Assembly (NCBI GenBank): GCA_030323885.1
Contig: CM059191.1
Span: forward strand, 108,048,844 to 108,112,843
Direction of reading: 5' to 3'
DNA: 64,000 nt
DNA from: Branchipolynoe longqiensis
Taxonomy: Eukaryota; Annelida; Polychaeta; Phyllodocida; Polynoidae
Shown here: piece after piece, positions 33,977-46,305 of the stretch
Layout: each line of letters opens with the position of its first letter
How positions within the stretch are numbered: position 1 is the stretch's first letter
Position numbers and translations under genes: made by a program
The notes under the pieces: model-generated
Seen by the model: only the letters and a program-made list of their open reading frames with translations
Databases searched by the model: none
What the model was told of the DNA's origin: nothing

Positions 33977-36120
33977 CCGCTAATTGGTAGTTGTAATTTA
34001 ATCCACAGAATTGACCAATCACAGCAAAGAACGGCATGGAGGGATCGACGAAAACGCGGGAATAATTGCGCCATACCTAACCATTGCGCTAATATGAAGC
34101 ATGAACTAAAAATAGTGCAAGTCGACAGCTTTCAAACTGATCGACAGGGTTTACCAGGTTTAGTTATAAGAAATGTTTATGTTACTAACTAAACTTGCGC
34201 CAAAGTTTGCGCGTAGTAACATAAATTGCGCCACTAATAAATGTTACTAATTTAATTGAGTTACAGGCATGTTGGAGATGGGATAGACTCTACAGTAGCA
34301 TTGCTATGGTAAGGTTATTGACACTTTTAATTACTGATGCCTGCTTACATTTCAGGATGGAAGATTTGTATAAAATGGAGAAATGGTGTAGGCATGGTCG
34401 GAGTTGTGTGGACATTGTCGTGTACATCACTGTGCTAAATGGGTCTTGTTGTTCTATCGTGACATAGACGGAGGTGCGTACACCGGTGGTGGGCATGGTG
34501 TCACACTAACAATTGCCGGTTGAATTCTTTTCCCATTGACTTTCTATTTATCTAGGTTAATTGTTTGTAGCCAGGTCTAGTGCAGGTGTGCACTTGGCGT
34601 ATTACGTAATCCGGCAGACACGAGGTCGTACTCAGCTGATCGAGCTGAAACTTGTTTACCTACTGGAAAACCTCTGAACTGTCACACTAATGATGGAAAT
34701 GCTCTGGATTTGTTAAAACCGTACACCGTAGAGCTCTGTTGAAACTTACGAGCTCTAGATTCATTTTCGGGGTAGACTAAGCAGGTGCAGAAGTGAAAAT
34801 CCGGATGCGGAGACGAATGCAAGAAATCAAAGATGTTGCATGCTAGTGCTTGAGACACAGCATTGAGTATGTATTGACTTTTCTAGTTCCAAAAATCTTA
34901 CTCGATGGATATGTGGAGGACCAAGGTGGCATTACACAGCACCTTGATTCATGCACTACCGTAATAATCATAGTAATTTCTCAAATCCTGAAAATTTATT
35001 CCAGACTACTAATCTATGTACTCTTTTCGTACTCACTGGAAAAAAAGTGAAAGCGAATAGCAGATACAGTTCTTCTATTCTGTAATGGATGACTTTTTCG
35101 TGGGTGTACGGCAACATTTATAAATAATCAGATGCGCTGCGCCAGAGTCTATTCTTATCGCATGTCGACAGCAACGCACATGAGCAACTAAACGTTTTTC
35201 TTCAGGTTTGTCTGAAGCTGCATTTGCAGTTAATTTGCCACCAGTTGAACTGAAATTAGACAAAACATGATGTACATGAGGGATTTGTCATGCATGAGAT
35301 GATTTTTGTTGTGGATGACAAAAGATTGGCGTGGGCATGACATCATCGGTCGGAACTATGATAGAGTTCCATAAATATGTCTATATTGTTTGAAATGCAT
35401 AACTAAATACCTATGATACTTAGAAACATGAAATAAAATAACTATGATATCTAGAGAATCTATTCTATATTACTATATGTATTACAAAACATAAAAATAA
35501 ATATAAAATTATGAAATAATACTAATTAAGTTAACTTTTTAAAACACTTTCCTTTTCTATAAAGAATTATTCTATATATTGATATCACTTAATAAATATA
35601 ATAATAATATAATATATATTACATAAAAAATTATTTATTTAATGAAAATAAATATAAAAACAATAATAAAATAAAATATATTTTTGAAGGATTTTACAGA
35701 TTAAGCATAGGCAGAGAGTAGTACCAGTAGATCAAAGTAAAGCGATCAACAGTCTGTTTCCCTATGATCCCGGCCAGACACGGATCACTCTGTTCCCTAT
35801 GATCCAGGCCAGACATAGTAGCATTCGTTGTTGGATTGAAATGATCGAACGTAAGGTACTCTTGTCGACATTCATGTCTGGACAGAAAATCTTCAAAAAT
35901 ACTCTTCCTTCTTTTCGCAAAGTGAAGGCAATAGATGATGCCTGAGGAGGCATAGGTAATGCCTAGGGCATGACAAAGTCTTCATCATTTTTATAAAAGC
36001 GAGTGTTCATTGGGAGCTCAGCTGAAATGATCAGAAAGATTCTTCCTTTTCTTTTCCTATTGTTCGCTAGGCGATACCACGAGATTCTTTCCACTGCTTT
36101 TTGGCAGTGATGATGCCTGG
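33977..36120. other. AT-rich DNA, no gene seen
   Basis: Mostly AT-rich with frequent stops in all frames. 35400-35700 is very AT-rich low-complexity. At 35760-35815 the word ccctatgatcc...ggccagaca occurs twice. Nothing coding is supported. Confidence 0.6.
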
Positions 36121-36345
36121 CGAGTTTTTTGGACATATTTATTTCACTTTACAAGAGTGAGACTGTAGGGAAGCTCAGCTAAAAGGTGATATATAGAATT
36201 TGTTTGACATTTTTATTTCACTTTACAAGAGCGAGACTGTAGGGACAGCTGAGCTAAAAGGTGAAATAACATTTTTGTTGACATACTTATTTCACTTTAC
36301 AAGAGCGAGACTGTAGGGACAGCTCAGCTAAAAGGTGATAACAAT
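36121..36345 (+). repeat. Three direct repeats, ~65 bp
   Basis: tatttcactttacaagagcg with gagactgtaggga and agctaaaaggtga occurs three times. No coding content. Confidence 0.9.
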
Positions 36346-36479
36346 TCTTTCCTTCTTAAATTGTTCATATAAAACAATTCAACTACAAAGCTAGGTCGGC
36401 TTTAGAAACCTATATTGACACTACAAACCTGTGTACCGGTAGTAATATAAAGTAAATTGATGACTAGATTACTAACATT

Positions 36480-37425
36480 ACTAAATGTTTGCTTGGATCT
36501 GGCCAAGAAATCCTATAAAATAACATTTTCATTTGAAAATTCATAGACATAAAATTGTGTCGAATATTGCCATTTTGTCATGAAAAGGTTGGTTCATTTG
36601 AAAATTCATGAACATAAAAATGTGTTGAATATTGCCATTTTGTCATGAAGAGGTTGGTTCATTTGAAAATTCATGAACATAAAAATGTGTTGAATATTGC
36701 CATTTTGTCATGAAGAGGTTGGTTCATTTGAAAATTCACGGACATAAAAATGTGTTGAATATTGCCATTTATTGTCATACAATTTATTAACTTTATGCTG
36801 TCATGTGGGTATATGGCTTTCTGTCGTTCGTGCTATTTTTGTTAAAACTGATATTTGATTTTGGATACTTGTACATAGCATACAGAAAGACATTTTGAAT
36901 CTATTTCTGCCTTTATTTCCACTCAAAACGACTAATCTTTGGTGAAATCGAAGAATTTGGTTGGGTTTTGTAAGAAAATAGTCTGTGAAACTAGGTCATC
37001 GATTCAAACCGCTTAAGCCTTGTTTTCTCATAGAGCTAATATCCGCAATGTTAACTCTATGGAGACCTGTCGAGCAACCACCCGTCTACCATCGACATCA
37101 TTGGGTTTCTCCGAATTAGACAGCCGGAAAGTTGATATGGAGCTAAATGGTAGTAACGCCAAATTTGATTTGTACCAATGTAAGGTCGACGGTGTCAGAC
37201 TGAACACTCACCTCTAGAGTGTCACAAGGACCTCTAAAGTGTCACAGAGTTTGGAAAAAGGTTGGATTATACTAAAAATGGTCACAAATTGTTTGCATGC
37301 ATCTTTTAGCATCATATTGAATTTCAGAAATGTGTTATATTCTTCGTATGTGGTCTAAATCAGTGATTATACAAATACAATAAATTTAAATGTTATTCAA
37401 AGTCAGAAACCTTATATAATATTTA
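36480..37425 (+). repeat. Dispersed repeat X, copy 1
   Basis: Homologous to the minus strand of 60310-61690. Inside, 36530-36785 is a tandem of about four ~65-bp units (ggttcatttgaaaattcatg, aatattgccattttgtcatg). The rest includes ggagacctgtcgagcaacca and ends gtcagaaaccttatataat. No transposase frame, so it is non-autonomous or a remnant. Confidence 0.8.
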
Positions 37426-37489
37426 TGTATCCCCGGCCGTCTGAGCACCAGAGATACCACAAACTCTCCCCAGTCTGCGAGTATCTGCT

Positions 37490-38345
37490 GCCCCTCTCAA
37501 ACAAACTCATAAGGAAGAAAAGGAAGACAAGTCACGCAAGATTGACAGTGAAAAAGTTGTGCTTTATTGGCATCAACTCCTGTTCACCTGCTAGTGACCT
37601 ATCACGCTGACCCCTTACCTTCTGTCCACACAGAGTCTCATTGCCTCTTTAGTCTGTCTATAAATCAGTGCCTACAACCCATTGAACCGGAGTCCCCTGG
37701 TTGTTGCACACAGCTCAGTTTGTATATAGGAAAGGTGGTAGCATCAGACAGAGTGTCTGGGTCCCTCCTCAAGAGTAGGTGTGCCCCTCTAGAGTCAGGA
37801 GTAGAGTCTTTTTGCCCAGTGTGTCTGGAGCAGTTTCTTGAATAATTAATATCAAAGTGAGGGTATTGTGGTCAGTGAGTGCAGGTGACTGGGCATCCCA
37901 CAGCCAGCCAATCAGGCACCCTCCGCAGCCTGGGGTCGACGCCCCCTGTATGGGTGGCTGTCACTCAACCCAGCTGTAGGTGGTGTCCATGCTGTATGCA
38001 GATGAGGCTGATGTGCTTGCCCATCGGCCCTGCGGTAACAGGTAGTTGCAGACAGTTACAATAAATATATATATATTAAAAATGTCCTTTTCCTCCACTT
38101 GCACTCTTTATGGGTGCATAGAGGGACATTTCACCAAACATTCACTGTCTCTTATATAGGAACATCTCAACACAATCTTGGTCACTATGTATGAATTTAT
38201 ATTCCTCATAGCTTAATATGTCACAAAGCGAGTGGGGCACCCATTACTTTTAGATTACATAACCTTGGTCCCCACTCCGTCGCCCGAGGATAATAATGCT
38301 CTCTGCCCATATACAATTCCGAACCGAAAATCCGTATATTTTTAC
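37490..38345 (-). repeat. Element E2 LTR and integrase end, copy 2 (minus)
   Basis: Reverse-complement homologue of 32760-33585: cctatataagagacag (TATA-like) and aataaagcacaac (poly-A signal) are both present on the minus strand, and 38281-38345 encodes the same integrase tail. It carries only the 3' end of the element. Confidence 0.8.
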
Positions 38346-38384
38346 ACTTATCCATTAAAAACGTTAGATATTAAGATATTATTA

Positions 38385-38492
38385 ATTATTGGTTGATGGA
38401 TTCAATAAGGCAAAATGAAGACAACATAGTGATGTCAACTTCTTTCCTCGCTGTGTGGCGCAGGTGGTAAGAAGTGGAGGGGCAGAGTACGT
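38385..38492 (+). other. 3' internal end of a family III element
   Basis: gtcaacttctttcctcgctg to ggaggggcagagtac, purine-rich just before the LTR, a likely polypurine region. The same sequence, diverged, flanks the LTR at 59665 on the minus strand. Confidence 0.6.
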
Positions 38493-38996
38493 TGTAAAAT
38501 TTTCTGATTTACGGCATTGGGGGAATGCAAATGTTCCATTACTTAATTGACCAAGCGCATGTGTGTATATATATGTATGTGCTGGTGGTGCCTGAGTGGT
38601 ATGTAAATAGACATACTGGTGCTGGCAGGGCTGTGTGTAACTGTAAGGGGCACTCAGGGCCTACCCAGTCCACCTCTGCAGGGTAGGATCACCATACTCA
38701 GCCTCAAGGCAGGTGGTGGCCAGGGCAGCCACACAGCTTGGTGGTGGTGGGCAGACCACTGGTAACCATGGGGACCAGGAATGCTGGATCCCTATTGGTA
38801 GGGCCAATGCTTGTTTCCCATTGGGGGAAAAGGGTGGGGGTGATACTCTACTATGAACCCATGTACCATATCAATAATAAACCAGAGGGCCCGACTCTCT
38901 TCCTCTACACTTTATACTCTTCCTTTCTCTTTGTCTGTATTGATTTCACTATAGCCTGCCTACACAACCACAGATTCGAGCTTTAGCAATTCTACA
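38493..38996 (+). repeat. LTR family III, copy 3
   Basis: 504 bp from tgtaaaattttctg to caattctaca. It contains aataataaaccagag and is followed by aaacggg. Beyond 39015 the 35-bp array resumes. Confidence 0.82.
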
Positions 38997-39014
38997 AAAC
39001 GGGAGACCTAGTCT

Positions 39015-39715
39015 TTACAACATGATGCAGTAAACACCACTTCTACCACACGTTGTCATGTGATGTAGTAAACACTTCCACCACACGTTTCCGCGTGATG
39101 CAGTAAACATGTCCACCACATGTTGTCACATGATGCAGTAAACACTTCCTCCACACGTTGTCACGTGATGCAGTAAACACCACTTCTACCACATGTTGTC
39201 ACGTGATGCAGTAAACACTTCCATCACACGTTATCACGTGATGCAGTGAACACCACACGTTGTCACGTGATGCAGTAAGTACTTCCACCCACACGGTGTC
39301 ACGTGATGCAGTAAACACTTCCAACACATGTTGTCACATGATGCAGTAAACACTTCTACCACACGTTTTCGCGTGATGCAGTAAACACTTCCACCACATG
39401 TTGTCATGTGATACAGTAAACACTTCCACCACATGTTGTCACATGATGCAGTAAACACTTCCACCACACGTTCTCACGTGATGCAGTAAACACCACTTCT
39501 ACCACACGTTGTCATGTGATGCAGTAAACACTTCCACCACACATTGTCACATGATGCAGTAAACACTTCTACCACACGTTGTCACGTGATTCAGTAAGTA
39601 CTTCCACCCACACGTTGTCACGTGATGCAGTAAGCACTTCCACTACACGTTGTCACGTGATGCAGTAAACACTGCCACCACACGTTGTCACGTGATGCAG
39701 TAAACACCACTCTCA
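39015..39715 (+). repeat. Minisatellite 13b, 35-bp unit
   Basis: Continuation of 30831-31676 with gatgcagtaaacacttccac units, about 20 copies, more diverged. Confidence 0.95.
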
Positions 39716-39745
39716 CTTTGTGTGAAGCCCCAGTCAGACCTCACC

Positions 39746-40641
39746 GGATTGAGGAACCGGACAGAGACCGGACACTGTCCGGTGAAATACGTCAATGTCT
39801 GTTTTATCATCATCATCATGCTGTCGGTCGCGATGCGACAAAGACTGCTTTGATTGCTTGACTGCCACTCTCCATTTAGCTCTCTGCTGTGAGAGTGATG
39901 TCCATGAGTCGGTCTTAATGTCTCTCAGCTTCAGGTTTCTCTTGATGGTATCCTTGAACCAGAAACGAGGGCGCCCTCTCTTTCTGTATCCAGAAGACAG
40001 TTGAGAGTAGAGGATCTGCTTTGGTAGCCTGTCTGATGACATCATCATGAGGTGTCCAGTCCACCGGAGATTCTTTTTGATCAGAAGATCTTCCATAGGG
40101 GGCAGCCCCATCCGTTAGTATTTCCTTATTTGTCACTTTGTCCTTCCAGGTTAGCCTCATGATTGGATGCAGATGTCGCATCATGAAGGCATGCAGCTTT
40201 TTCACCTGTTGTCTGTACACTGTCCAGGCCTCGGCGCGGTATAGTAGGGTGGGTAGCACAATTACACGGTAGATCTTGCCTTTGACCTGCATGGTCACAT
40301 GGTGGTTGTTCCAGAGTCTCTGGCGTAGTCGGCCGAAAGATGCACTAGCCTTGGCCATCCTCCTCTGTATTTCAGTGTCAATGCGTCCATCACTTGATAT
40401 AGTGCTTCCGAGGTAGGTGAATTCTGGAACAGAGTTCAGCTGGTTTCCGTCAACCATGATATCCTCCTCTCGGGTTCTTGTAGAGTTGGGTTGGTACAGC
40501 ACCTCCATCTTCTTGATGTTAATCTTCACAGCAAACTTCTTTGATGCATCAGAGAAAGCATCCACTATTTTCTGGATCTCTTCAGAAGAGTGCACTGTCA
40601 TCTGCGAATAGCAGCTCTGTCACCCTTTAAGGCCTTTCAGG
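39746..40641 (-). pseudogene. LINE (RTE-like) RT C-terminal fragment
   Basis: Minus strand: the frame at 40601-39915 (KKFAVKINIKKMEVLYQPNS, FTYLGSTISSDGRIDTEIQR, HAFMMRHLHPIMRLTWKDKV) is followed by a shift into 40111-39734 (LLIKKNLRWTGHLMMM, RKRGRPRFWFKDTIKRNLK). This is the end of a non-LTR reverse transcriptase; the catalytic YADD region is missing (5' truncation). A (GAT)n tail is at ~39806-39820. The 17-bp flanks cccagtcagacctcacc at 39729-39745 and 40642-40658 are identical, a target duplication. A second copy is at 55561-56302. Confidence 0.85.
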
Positions 40642-40940
40642 CCCAGTCAGACCTCACCTGCTCCAAAGAATTACGCATATTTCAGTATCACAGTGTTATG
40701 CAGGTACTATGTTTTACTCAAGAGGATGAGCCCACCTAAAATTATATATAGTTACTCCTAATGATTAATGTTAATGTAGAAAGGTTCTCATTCTAAATAT
40801 TATCATAATGAGGCATTTTGTGTCACACTGAAACATGCGAGATGCTCTCCGCTGCAACGGTCGTGACTTGCAGTAAAGGGTCCTAACTGCTTTTCTTTTA
40901 ATTATGCCTGAAAATTGGATGTATGTGGAACACGAACTGC

Positions 40941-41273
40941 CTAATAGAGGGAGTGCACGTGACGTCATCACTCAGCAGTCAGCGGCCAGCCATCTTGGAT
41001 TACCAGCACCCTCCCTAGCCATGTTGTGAATGCATGCAGATGCAGTAAAACAGAGTTTTCTTGTGTTATGGGAGTTTCTGGGCAGTTTACATCCAATGTG
41101 TTTACTTACAGCACTTTAGCAACAACTTCTGGGGCCAAACTGCTCAAAACAGTAACAAATAAACCAACAAATCAGTAAATCAGCACAGTGTAGGCAGTTG
41201 CAAGCCTTCTGTATGTCATCCAATATGGCCACCGAAAGTTGTCTTGTGACGTCATTACACCCCCTCTATTGGA
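40941..41273. mobile_element. Short inverted-repeat element
   Basis: ctaatagagggagtgcacgt at the left and, on the other strand, ccaatagagggggtgtaatg at the right, both followed by gacgtca. The ~27-bp arms are about 80% alike, the interior has no gene. Right flanking aaaagtgaaataggttactc also occurs at 55527-55553. The rest of 40659-41449 shows no feature. Confidence 0.5.
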
Positions 41274-41449
41274 GTAACCTATTTCACTTTTGAATAATAA
41301 CCCTAACACCAGACTGAACCTAATTGTTCACCTCATGAGTGTCGCATGAAGACTTCTATAATTATGACATGTTTCACTGTTTCTTCTTCCTCGTCCTCAT
41401 GTTTTGCCGTCCCTCTCCCCCTCCACCCCAAGTCAGGTAAATAAGGCAG

Positions 41450-43262
41450 GCTGAACTGTCCGTTCGACAGTGGGGGCAGGCTAAACTGTCCGTCCGACAG
41501 TAGAGGCAGGCTGAACTCTCCGTTCAACAGTACAGGAAGGCGGAACTGTTTGTTCAACAGTAGAGGCAGGCTGAACTGTTCGTCTGACAGTACAAGCAGG
41601 CTGAACTGTCCGTCTGACAGTAGAGGCAGGCTGAACTGTTCATCTGACAGTACAGGCAGGCTGAACTGTCCGTCTGACAGAACAGGCATGCTGAACTGTC
41701 TGTCCGACAGTAGAGGCAGGCTGAACAGATCGTCTGACAGTAGAGGCAGGCTGAACTGTTCGTCTGACAGTACAGGCATGCTGAACTGCCCGTTCGACAG
41801 TAGAGGCAGGCTAAGCTGTCCGTCCGACAGTAGAGGCAGGCTAAACTGTCCGTCCGACAGTAGAAGCAGGCTGAACTGTTCGTCTGACAGTACAGGCAGG
41901 CTGAACTGTTCGTCTGACAGTACAGGCAGGCTGTACTGGTCGCCTGACAGTACAGGCAGGCTGAACTGTCCGTTTGACACTACAGGCAGGCTGACCTGTT
42001 CGTCTGACAGTACAGCCATGCTGAACTGTCCGTCCGACAGTAGAGGCAGGCTGAACCGTTCGTCTGACAGTAGAGGCAGGCTGAACTGTGCATCTGACAG
42101 TACAGGCAGGCTGAACTGTTCGTCTGACAGTACAGGCATGCTGAACTGTCTGTCCGACAGTAGAGGCAGGCTGAACCGTTCGTCTGGCAGTAGAGGCAGG
42201 CTGAACTGTTCGTCTGACAGTACAGGCATGCTGAACTGTCCGTTCGACAGTAGAGGCAGGCTGAACTGTTCGTCTGACAGTAGAGGCAGGCTGAACTGTC
42301 CGTTCGACAGTAGAGGCAGGTTGAACTGTCCGTTCGACAGTAGAGGCAGGCTGACCTGTTCGTCTGACAGTAGAGGCAGGCTGAACTGTCCGTTCGACAG
42401 TAGAGGCAGGCTGAACTGTTCGTCTGACAGTAGAGGCAGGCTGAACTGTCCGTTCAACAGTACAGGCAGGCTGAACTGTCCGTTCGACAGTAGAGGCAGG
42501 CTGACCTGTTCGTCTGACAGTAGAGGCAGGCTGAACTGTCCGTTCGACAGTAGAGGCAGGTTGAACTGTCCGTTCGACAGTAGAGGCAGGCTGACCTGTT
42601 CGTCTGACAGTAGAGGCAGGCTGAACTGTCCGTTCGACAGTAGAGGCAGGCTGAACTGTTCGTCTGACAGTAGAGGCAGGCTGAACTGTCCGTTCAACAG
42701 TACAGGCAGGCTGAACTGTCCGTTCGACAGTAGAGGCAGGCTGAACTGTTCGTCTGACAGTAAAGGCAGGCTGAACTGTCCGTTCGACAGTAGAGGCAGG
42801 CTGAACTGTCCATTCGACAGTATAGGCAGGCTGAACTGTTCGTCTGACAGTAGAGGCAGGCTGAACTGTTCGTCTGACAGTAGAGGCAGGCTGACCTGTT
42901 CATCTGACAGTAGAGGCAGGCTGAACTGTCCGTTCGACAGTACAGGCAGGCTGAACTGTTTGTCTGACAATACAGGCAGGCTGAACTGTCCATCTGACAA
43001 TAGAGGCAGGCTGAACTGTTCATCTGACAGTAGAGGCAGGCTAAACTGTTCGTCCGACAGTACAGGCAGGCTAAACTGCCCGTCCAACGGTAGCAGCAGG
43101 CTGAACTGTTCGTCTGACAGTACAGGCATGCTGAACTGTTCATCTGACAGTACAGGCAGGCTGAACTGTTCGTCTGACAGTACAAGCAGACTGAACTGTT
43201 CGTCTGACAGTACAGGCAGGCTGAACTGTTCGTCTGACAGTACAGGCAGGCTAGACTGTCTG
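41450..43262 (+). repeat. Minisatellite 14, 30-bp unit, ~60 copies
   Basis: Unit gttcgtctgacagtacaggc followed by aggctgaact, with ccgttcgacag variants in higher-order alternation. 30 is a multiple of 3, so both strands keep long open frames (up to ~600 codons); none is a gene. Each unit carries a pyrimidine/GACAG acceptor-like motif. The array ends 42 bases before the acceptor of exon 43305. Confidence 0.96.
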
Positions 43263-43304
43263 TGCAGCGGGTTTCGTTGACGATCTGGTTACGTTCGTTC
43301 ACAG

Positions 43305-43442
43305 TTACACTGATATCGGCCCCACGTTCGACCACAAGGGTTTCGGGATCGGCGTGCCCCCAGGTGCAGTGTACCTCGAGCAGCTGTCCATGGCCATCCT
43401 GCAGCTCGGCGACCAGGGCAAGATTGCGCAGATAGAAAGCAA
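43305..43442 (+). CDS. Ionotropic glutamate receptor exon: end of S2
   Basis: 138 bases: one base completing a split codon, 45 residues, two bases of the next split codon. Acceptor cgttcgttcacag, donor aa|gtaagt. Joined to exon 30311-30699 it reads QDC-S-YTDIGPTFDHKGFGIGV, the classical C...G..DSKGYGIG.P segment of S2, then SMAILQLGDQGKI, matching the AILQLQE.G.L helix before M4. Donor and acceptor phases agree with both neighbours. GC-rich like the first exon, unlike surrounding repeats. No stop or frameshift. Confidence 0.93.
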
Positions 43443-44685
43443 GTAAGTGTGTCATACAAGCTGTGCAGCTGCATGATGGTATTAGCATACACGCTGTAGA
43501 CATAAAGTAAGTGTACGATACAAGGTGGAGACATACATGGCGTAAAGGCGATCCAAATAGTGTAATTTGGACAGAGCTGTCCAACCTGTTGATATCAAAG
43601 TGCTCTGCAAACTGCATATATTACGTAAGTATCATAGAAGATGCTGTCAGAAGGGTCATCGTCATAGTTGCAGGCAAAGTATCATACAAGCTGCAGATAT
43701 AAGTGTCATACAAGCTGTAGACATAAGTGAGTGTCATACAAGCTGTAGATATAAGTGAGTGTCATACAAGCTGTAGACATAACTGAGTGTCATACAAGCT
43801 GGAGACATAAGTGTCATACAAGCTGTATGCATAAGTGAGTGTCATACAAGCTGTGGACATATGTGCCATACAAGCTGCAGACATAAGTGTCATACAAGCT
43901 GTAGACATAAGTGAGTGTCATACAAGTTGCAGGCAAAGTATCATACAAACTGCAGATGTAAGTGTCATACAAGCTGTAGACATAAGTGTCATACAAGCTG
44001 TAGACATAAGTGGCATACAAGCTGTAGATGTAAGTGTCATACAAGGTGTTATACAAGCTGCAGGCGCAGACATAAGTGTCGCACAAGCTGTAGACATAAG
44101 TGAGTGTCATAGAAGCTGCAGACATAAGTGTCATACAAGCTGTAGACATAAGTGAGTGTCATACAAGCTGTAGACATAGGTATCATACAAGCTGCACACA
44201 TAAGGTTCATACAAGATGTAGACATAAGTGTAATACAATTTGCACACATTCGTTTCATACAGGCTGTAGACATGAGTGTCATACAAGCTGTATACATAAG
44301 GGAGTGTCATACAAGCTGCATATGTAAGTGTCATATAAGTTGCAGACATAAGTGTCATACAAGCAGTAGACATAGGTGGCATACAAGCTGCACACATAAG
44401 TTTCATACAAGCTGTAGACATAAGTGTTATACAATCTGTAGACATAAGTTAGTTCAAACAAGTTGCAGACATAAGTGATCATCATACAAGCTGCAGACAT
44501 AAGTGTCACACAAGCTGCGGACATAAGTGAGTGTAATACAAGCTGTAGACATAGGTGTCATACAAGCTGCACACATAAGGTTCATACAAGATGTAGACAT
44601 AAGTGTAATACAATTTGCACACATAAGTTTCATACAGGCTGTAGACATGAGTGTCATACAAGCTGTATACATAAGTGAGTGTCAT
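43443..44685 (+). repeat. Minisatellite 15a, 22- to 30-bp units
   Basis: Units of gtgtcatacaagctgtagac followed by ataa and optional gtga. The first intron bases gtaagtgtgtcatacaagct are themselves the first unit; after ~230 bases of diverged units the array becomes regular. Continues at 48307. Confidence 0.93.
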
Positions 44686-44688
44686 CAA

Positions 44689-46305
44689 TCAATCAATAGT
44701 TCCGTCCTCTAGTCGAGGGTTGGATGCAATGGTTCTCCACTTGTCCCGATGGTGTGCTGTTCTGATAGACTGTGAATAATTCAAGCCTGTCCACTGTGAA
44801 ATATTTGTAAACCATGATGTTCTTGGTCTCCCTCTCCCTCTGCTGCCATTCACCTTCCCTTCCAACAATGTACGGTATATTGAACTCTGACGAATGATGT
44901 GGCCAAAATAAATAAGTTTCTTTGTCTGTATAGTGGCAAACAAGCTTTTCTTATTTTTAATTTTTCTGAGAACTTCTTTGTTGGTGATCTTCTTTGTCCA
45001 TGATATTTTCATCATCCTTCGATAAGTCCACATCTCAAATGCTGCTAAACGTTTGTACATTTTCTTAGAGATTGTCCATGTCTCTGCCCCATACATTAGA
45101 GTAGACCACACATAACACTGAAGAATACGCTTCCTTGTTTGTATTAATATCTTACTTGATGTTAACACTCTATACATTTTGGAGAATGTTGTTCGGGCTA
45201 TTGTTATCCTTCTTTTAATTTCTTCCTCACATCTCCCATCATTTGTAATCTTTTGTCCGAGATATATGAATTCGGATACTTGTTCTATGTTTGTGCCATC
45301 TATGGTTATATTGACATTTGGTTTATCTGTCTTTTTACTTATAACCATTGTTTTGGTCTTCCTGGCATTCATCTTCATGTTGAATAGTATTCCAGCTTTA
45401 TTGATTCTATTCACTATATCTTGTAGGTTTTTCTCACTGTCTGCTAGTATTACACTGTCATCGGCATATCTAAGATTGTTGACGTTCATGCCACCTATTG
45501 TCACTCCCTTGCAATCTTCAATGTGTCTGAAAATCATCTCTGTGTACAGGTTAAATAGACATGGTGACAATACACACCCCTGTCGAACTCCTCGTTTAAT
45601 CATAACTTCATCCGATAGGCCCTGCTCCATTTTTATAAATGCACGTTGTGTCCAGTATAAGTTCACAATTAGTTTAATGTCTTTGCCATTGACACCAATA
45701 TCTTGTAAACATTTGATTAACAGTTCATGATTGACTCGGTCGAAGGCCTTCTCATAGTCAATAAAGCAGGCATAAACATCCTGGTTCACTTCACAATAAC
45801 GTTCACAAATCATTCTCATATTGAAAATCCCTTCACGTGTACCTCTTCCAGATATAAACCCACTTTGTACGTTACTGATTTGTTCTTCAATTTTCTGTCT
45901 GTTTCTCAGTAAAATTATTTTCAGGATCATCTTCAACATATGACTCATCAGGCTTAGTGTTCTGTACTCAGTACACAATGTTGGTTTTAGCTTCTTTGGG
46001 AGTCGTACAAATATGGATTCATTCATATTCAATGGTATAAATCCAGTCTCATAGATGTCATTTACTAGCTTATGAATGATTTGAATCCCCACTTCATCTA
46101 GTCCTTTTATCATTTCTGATGTTATCTGGTCACTTCCAGGAGCCTTACCTGACTTTAGATCATTGATAGCCTTCTCAACCTCTGATACTAATATAATATT
46201 CCCATCTTCTTTCTCAATTGTGGGTGGGTTCCCTCTGTCATCATTGTATAGTTTGTTTACATATTCTTCCCAGCTGGACTTTATTTCATCTTCTTCAAAG
46301 AGCAT
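44689..46305 (-). pseudogene. RTE LINE ORF, reverse transcriptase part
   Basis: 538 codons. Reverse transcriptase palm motifs: LKSGKAPGSDQITSEMIK (~residue 50), GFISGRGTREGIFNMR, CFIDYEKAFDRV (motif A), GVRQGCVLSPCLFNLY (motif B), LRYADDSVILAD (catalytic YADD), and FIYLGQKIT. The C-terminal part has KRILQCYVWSTLMYGAETW and GRGRPRTSW. All catalytic residues are present. It belongs to one ORF with 46281-47732, separated by a 1-base deletion, so the copy is young but probably dead. Confidence 0.9.

Noticed and set aside
41333..43280. 598- and 576-codon frames on both strands
   Set aside because: The 30-bp unit is a multiple of three and has no stop in these frames; an array artefact.
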